A stretch of 64,000 nucleotides of DNA from Volvox africanus (lineage: Eukaryota > Chlorophyta > Chlorophyceae > Chlamydomonadales > Volvocaceae), in NCBI GenBank assembly GCA_030268105.1, contig BSDZ01000004.1, positions 7,793,501 through 7,857,500 of the forward strand, read 5' to 3'. Below are positions 60,996-64,000 of this stretch, one piece after another. Under the pieces are notes generated by a model that did not search any database, was not told the origin of the DNA, and worked only from the letters and a program-made list of their open reading frames with translations. The translations under genes were made by a program, and so were the position numbers. Positions within the stretch are counted from its first letter, which is position 1; each line of letters begins with the position of its first letter.

Positions 60996-61039
60996 TTGAA
61001 CACATACCTTATTGCATTAGAGTCGCTGTCTGTGGTGTT

Positions 61040-64000
61040 GTCATTGGCATACATTTTTTTGAGACTATAACACGCTCAGAGCGCTCACAAGGGCTGAGCC
61101 AATGTGTGAGAATCCGTACCACACCTATAAACCCCTTGCATACGATTGCCAACAAGAACCACGAAACAATAATATTGATAATTATCTGTATTGCCTAAGG
61201 ACACGAATGATGATTTTTTTGAGACTATAACACGCTCAGAGCGCTCACAAGGGCTGAGCCAATGTGTGGGAATCCATACCACACCTATAAACCCCTTGCA
61301 TACGATTGCCAACAAGAACCACGAAACAATAATATTGATAATTATCTGTATTGCCTAAGGACACGAATGATGATTTTTTTGAGACTATAACACGCTCAGA
61401 GCGCTCACAAGGGCTGAGCCAATGTGTGAGAATCCGTACCACACCTATAAACCCCTTGCATACGATTGCCAACAAGAACCACGAAACAATAATATTGATA
61501 ATTATCTGTATTGTCTAAGGACACGAATGATGATTTTTTTGAGACTATAACACGCTCAGAGCGCTCACAAGGGCTGGGCCAATGTGTGAGAATCCGTACC
61601 ACACCTATAAACCCCTTGCATACGATTGCCAACAAGAACCGCGAAACAGTAATATTGATAATGATCTGAATTGCCTAAGGACACGAATGATGATTTTTTT
61701 GAGACTATAACACGCTCAGAGCGCTCACAAGGGCTGGGCCAATGTGTGAGAATCCGTACCACACCTATAAACCCCTTGCATACGATTGCCAACAAGAACC
61801 ACGAAACAATAATATTGATAATTATCTGTATTGTCTAAGGACACGAATGATGATTTTTTGAGACTATAACACGCTCAGAGCGCTCACAAGGGCTGAGCCA
61901 ATGTGTGAGAATCCGTACCACACCTATAAACCCCTTGCATACGATTGCCAACAAGAACCACGAAACAGTAATATTGATAATTATCTGTATTGCCTAAGGA
62001 CACGAATGATGATTTTTTGAGACTATAACACGCTCAGAGCGCTCACAAGGGCTGGGCCTATGTGTGAGAATCCGTACCACACCTATAAACCCCTTGCATA
62101 CGATTGCCAACAAGAACCACGAAACAGTAATATTGATAATTATCTGTATTGCCTAAGCACACGAATGATGACTTTTTTGAGACTATAACACGCTCAGAGC
62201 GCTCACAAGGGCTGGGCCAATGTGTGGGAATCCGTACCACACCTATAAACCCCTTGCATACGATTGCCAACAAGAACCACGAAACAATAATATTGATAAT
62301 TATCTGTATTGTCTAAGGACACGAATGATGATTTTTTTGAGACTATAACACGCTCAGAGCGCTCACAAGGGCTGAGCCAATGTGTGAGAATCCGTACCAC
62401 ACCTATAAACCCCTTGCATACGATTGCCAACAAGAACCACGAAACAATAATATTGATAATTATCTGTATTGTCTAAGGACACGAATGATGATTTTTTTGA
62501 GACTATAACACGCTCAGAGCGCTCACAAGGGCTGGGCCAATGTGTGAGAATCCGTACCACACCTATAAACCCCTTGCATACGATTGCCAACAAGAACCAC
62601 GAAACAATAATATTGATAATTATCTGTATTGCCTAAGGACACGAATGATGATTTTTTTGAGACTATAACACGCTCAGAGCGCTCACAAGGGCTGGGCCAA
62701 TGTGTGGGAATCCGTACCACACCTATAAACCCCTTGCATACGATTGCCAACAAGAACCACGAAACAATAATATTGATAATTATCTGTATTGCCTAAGGAC
62801 ACGAATGATGACTTTTTTGAGACTATAACACGCTCAGAGCGCTCACAAGGGCTGGGCCTATGTGTGAGAATCCGTACCACACCTATAAACCCCTTGCATA
62901 CGATTGCCAACAAGAACCACGAAACAATAATATTGATAATTATCTGTATTGCCTAAGCACACGAATGATGACTTTTTTGAGACTATAACACGCTCAGAGC
63001 GCTCACAAGGGCTGGGCCAATGTGTGGGAATCCGTACCACACCTATAAACCCCTTGCATACGATTGCCAACAAGAACCACGAAACAATAATATTGATAAT
63101 TATCTGTATTGTCTAAGGACACGAATGATGATTTTTTTGAGACTATAACACGCTCAGAGCGCTCACAAGGGCTGAGCCAATGTGTGAGAATCCCTACCAC
63201 ACCTATAAACCCCTTGCATACGATTGCCAACAAGAACCACGAAACAATAATATTGATAATTATCTGTATTGCCTAAGGACACGAATGATGACTTTTTTGA
63301 GACTATAACACGCTCAGAGCGCTCACAAGGGCTGGGCCAATGTTTGGGAATCCGTACCACACCTATAAACCCCTTGCATACGATTGCCAACAAGAACCAC
63401 GAAACAATAATATTGATAATTATCTGTATTGCCTAAGGACACGAATGATGACTTTTTTGAGACTATAACACGCTCAGAGCGCTCACAAGGGCTGGGCCAA
63501 TGTGTGGGAATCCGTACCACACCTATAAACCCCTTGCATACGATTGCCAACAAGAACCACGAAACAATAATATTGATAATTATCTGTATTGTCTAAGGAC
63601 ACGAATGATGATTTTTTTGAGACTATAACACGCTCAGAGCGCTCACAAGGGCTGGGCCAATGTGTGGGAATCCGTACCACACCTATAAACCCCTTGCATA
63701 CGATTGCCAACAAGAACCACGAAACAATAATATTGATAATTATCTGTATTGTCTAAGGACACGAATGATGATTTTTTTGAGCCTATAACACGCTCAGAGC
63801 GCTCACAAGGGCTGAGCCAATGTGTGGGAATCCGTACCACACCTATAAACCCCTTGCATACGATTGCCAACAAGAACCACGAAACAGTAATATTGATAAT
63901 TATCTGTATTGCCTAAGCACACGAATGATGACTTTTTTGAGACTATAACACGCTCAGAGCGCTCACAAGGGCTGGGCCAATGTGTGGGAATCCGTACCAC
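61040..64000. repeat. 160-bp satellite array, runs off the right edge
   Basis: About 18.5 direct copies of a 160-bp unit with very few differences. Landmarks in each unit are GAGACTATAACACGCTCAGA, CACAAGGGCTGRGCC, ACCTATAAACCCCTTGCATA, AACAAGAACCACGAAACA and CTGTATTGYCTAAGGACACG, ending in a T run. Some units differ by one T in that run or by recurrent substitutions (CTGAGCC/CTGGGCC, GTGAGAA/GTGGGAA, GCCTAAGG/GTCTAAGG) that are shared by non-adjacent units. The 76-codon minus-strand frame in each unit overlaps the next unit and is not a gene. Diverged units sit in the copia LTR at 42.6-42.9 kb. Confidence 0.95.

Noticed and set aside
57305..60999. Very long Thr/His-rich (+) and Val/Cys-rich (-) open frames, up to 912 codons
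   Set aside because: They follow the 76/81-bp tandem repeat, exist on both strands at once and in several frames, and show no domain. A stop-free repeat explains them.
61040..64000. Box C/D snoRNA cluster (ATGATGA present in each 160-bp unit)
   Set aside because: The candidate D box CTGA is changed to CTGG in about half of the units, no terminal stem is seen, and the satellite/LTR relationship explains the array.
61085..64000. Repeated 76-codon minus-strand ORF (MLAIVCKGFIGVV...)
   Set aside because: Each ORF (231 bp) is longer than the 160-bp unit and overlaps the next copy; it arises from the satellite.
1..64000. tRNA and rRNA genes
   Set aside because: I scanned for B-box-like GGTTCGA contexts and conserved rRNA blocks and found none that could be supported.

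Overview
The window is nuclear DNA of a eukaryote, most likely a green alga (Chlorophyta). Every recognisable gene is broken by short GT-AG introns (plus two GC-AG introns) with consistent phases. The gene set fits a plant/alga: a plant-style reticulon, Rab7, an EGF-exostosin glycosyltransferase of the kind expanded in volvocine algae, an LRR/hydrolase protein, eIF3j and Sam50. Interstitial TTTTAGGG-like telomeric motifs in the right half are of the Chlamydomonas type. I cannot place the species. Splice models were built by hand from reading frames, splice signals, phase consistency and remembered family motifs. No alignment or search was run.

Layout. Positions 1-37.7 kb form a compact gene-rich arm with eleven genes: the 3' end of a reticulon-like gene (+, cut by the window edge); a HAD-family hydrolase (-); Rab7 (-); an EGF/exostosin GT47 glycosyltransferase (+, 17 exons); a DUF1295/steroid-reductase-like membrane protein (-); a 77-residue membrane-anchored small protein (+); an LRR plus alpha/beta-hydrolase-like protein (+); a coiled-coil protein (+); an inward-rectifier potassium channel (Kir) with a duplicated cytoplasmic domain (+, 19 exons); eIF3j (-); and Sam50 (+, 9 exons).

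Positions 37.7-64 kb hold no recognisable host gene. This arm contains diverged direct repeats; the 3' end of a Ty1/copia retrotransposon with RNase H, polypurine tract and LTR; interstitial telomeric motifs; a 3.6-kb nearly identical tandem duplication; a 31-bp minisatellite; a three-block 16-bp minisatellite; a 1.7-kb pyrimidine-strand array; an alternating 76/81-bp minisatellite; and a 160-bp satellite that runs off the right edge. It looks like subtelomeric or heterochromatic DNA. The long ORFs here, up to 912 codons, are by-products of stop-free repeats.

The genes do not form a pathway. Several concern endomembranes (reticulon shaping ER tubules, Rab7 on late endosomes/vacuole, the exostosin enzyme in Golgi glycan synthesis). 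The most unusual gene is the Kir channel: one transmembrane pore module with a TIGFG filter is followed by two consecutive Kir-type cytoplasmic domains and a long low-complexity tail. All exon phases agree across the 19 exons.
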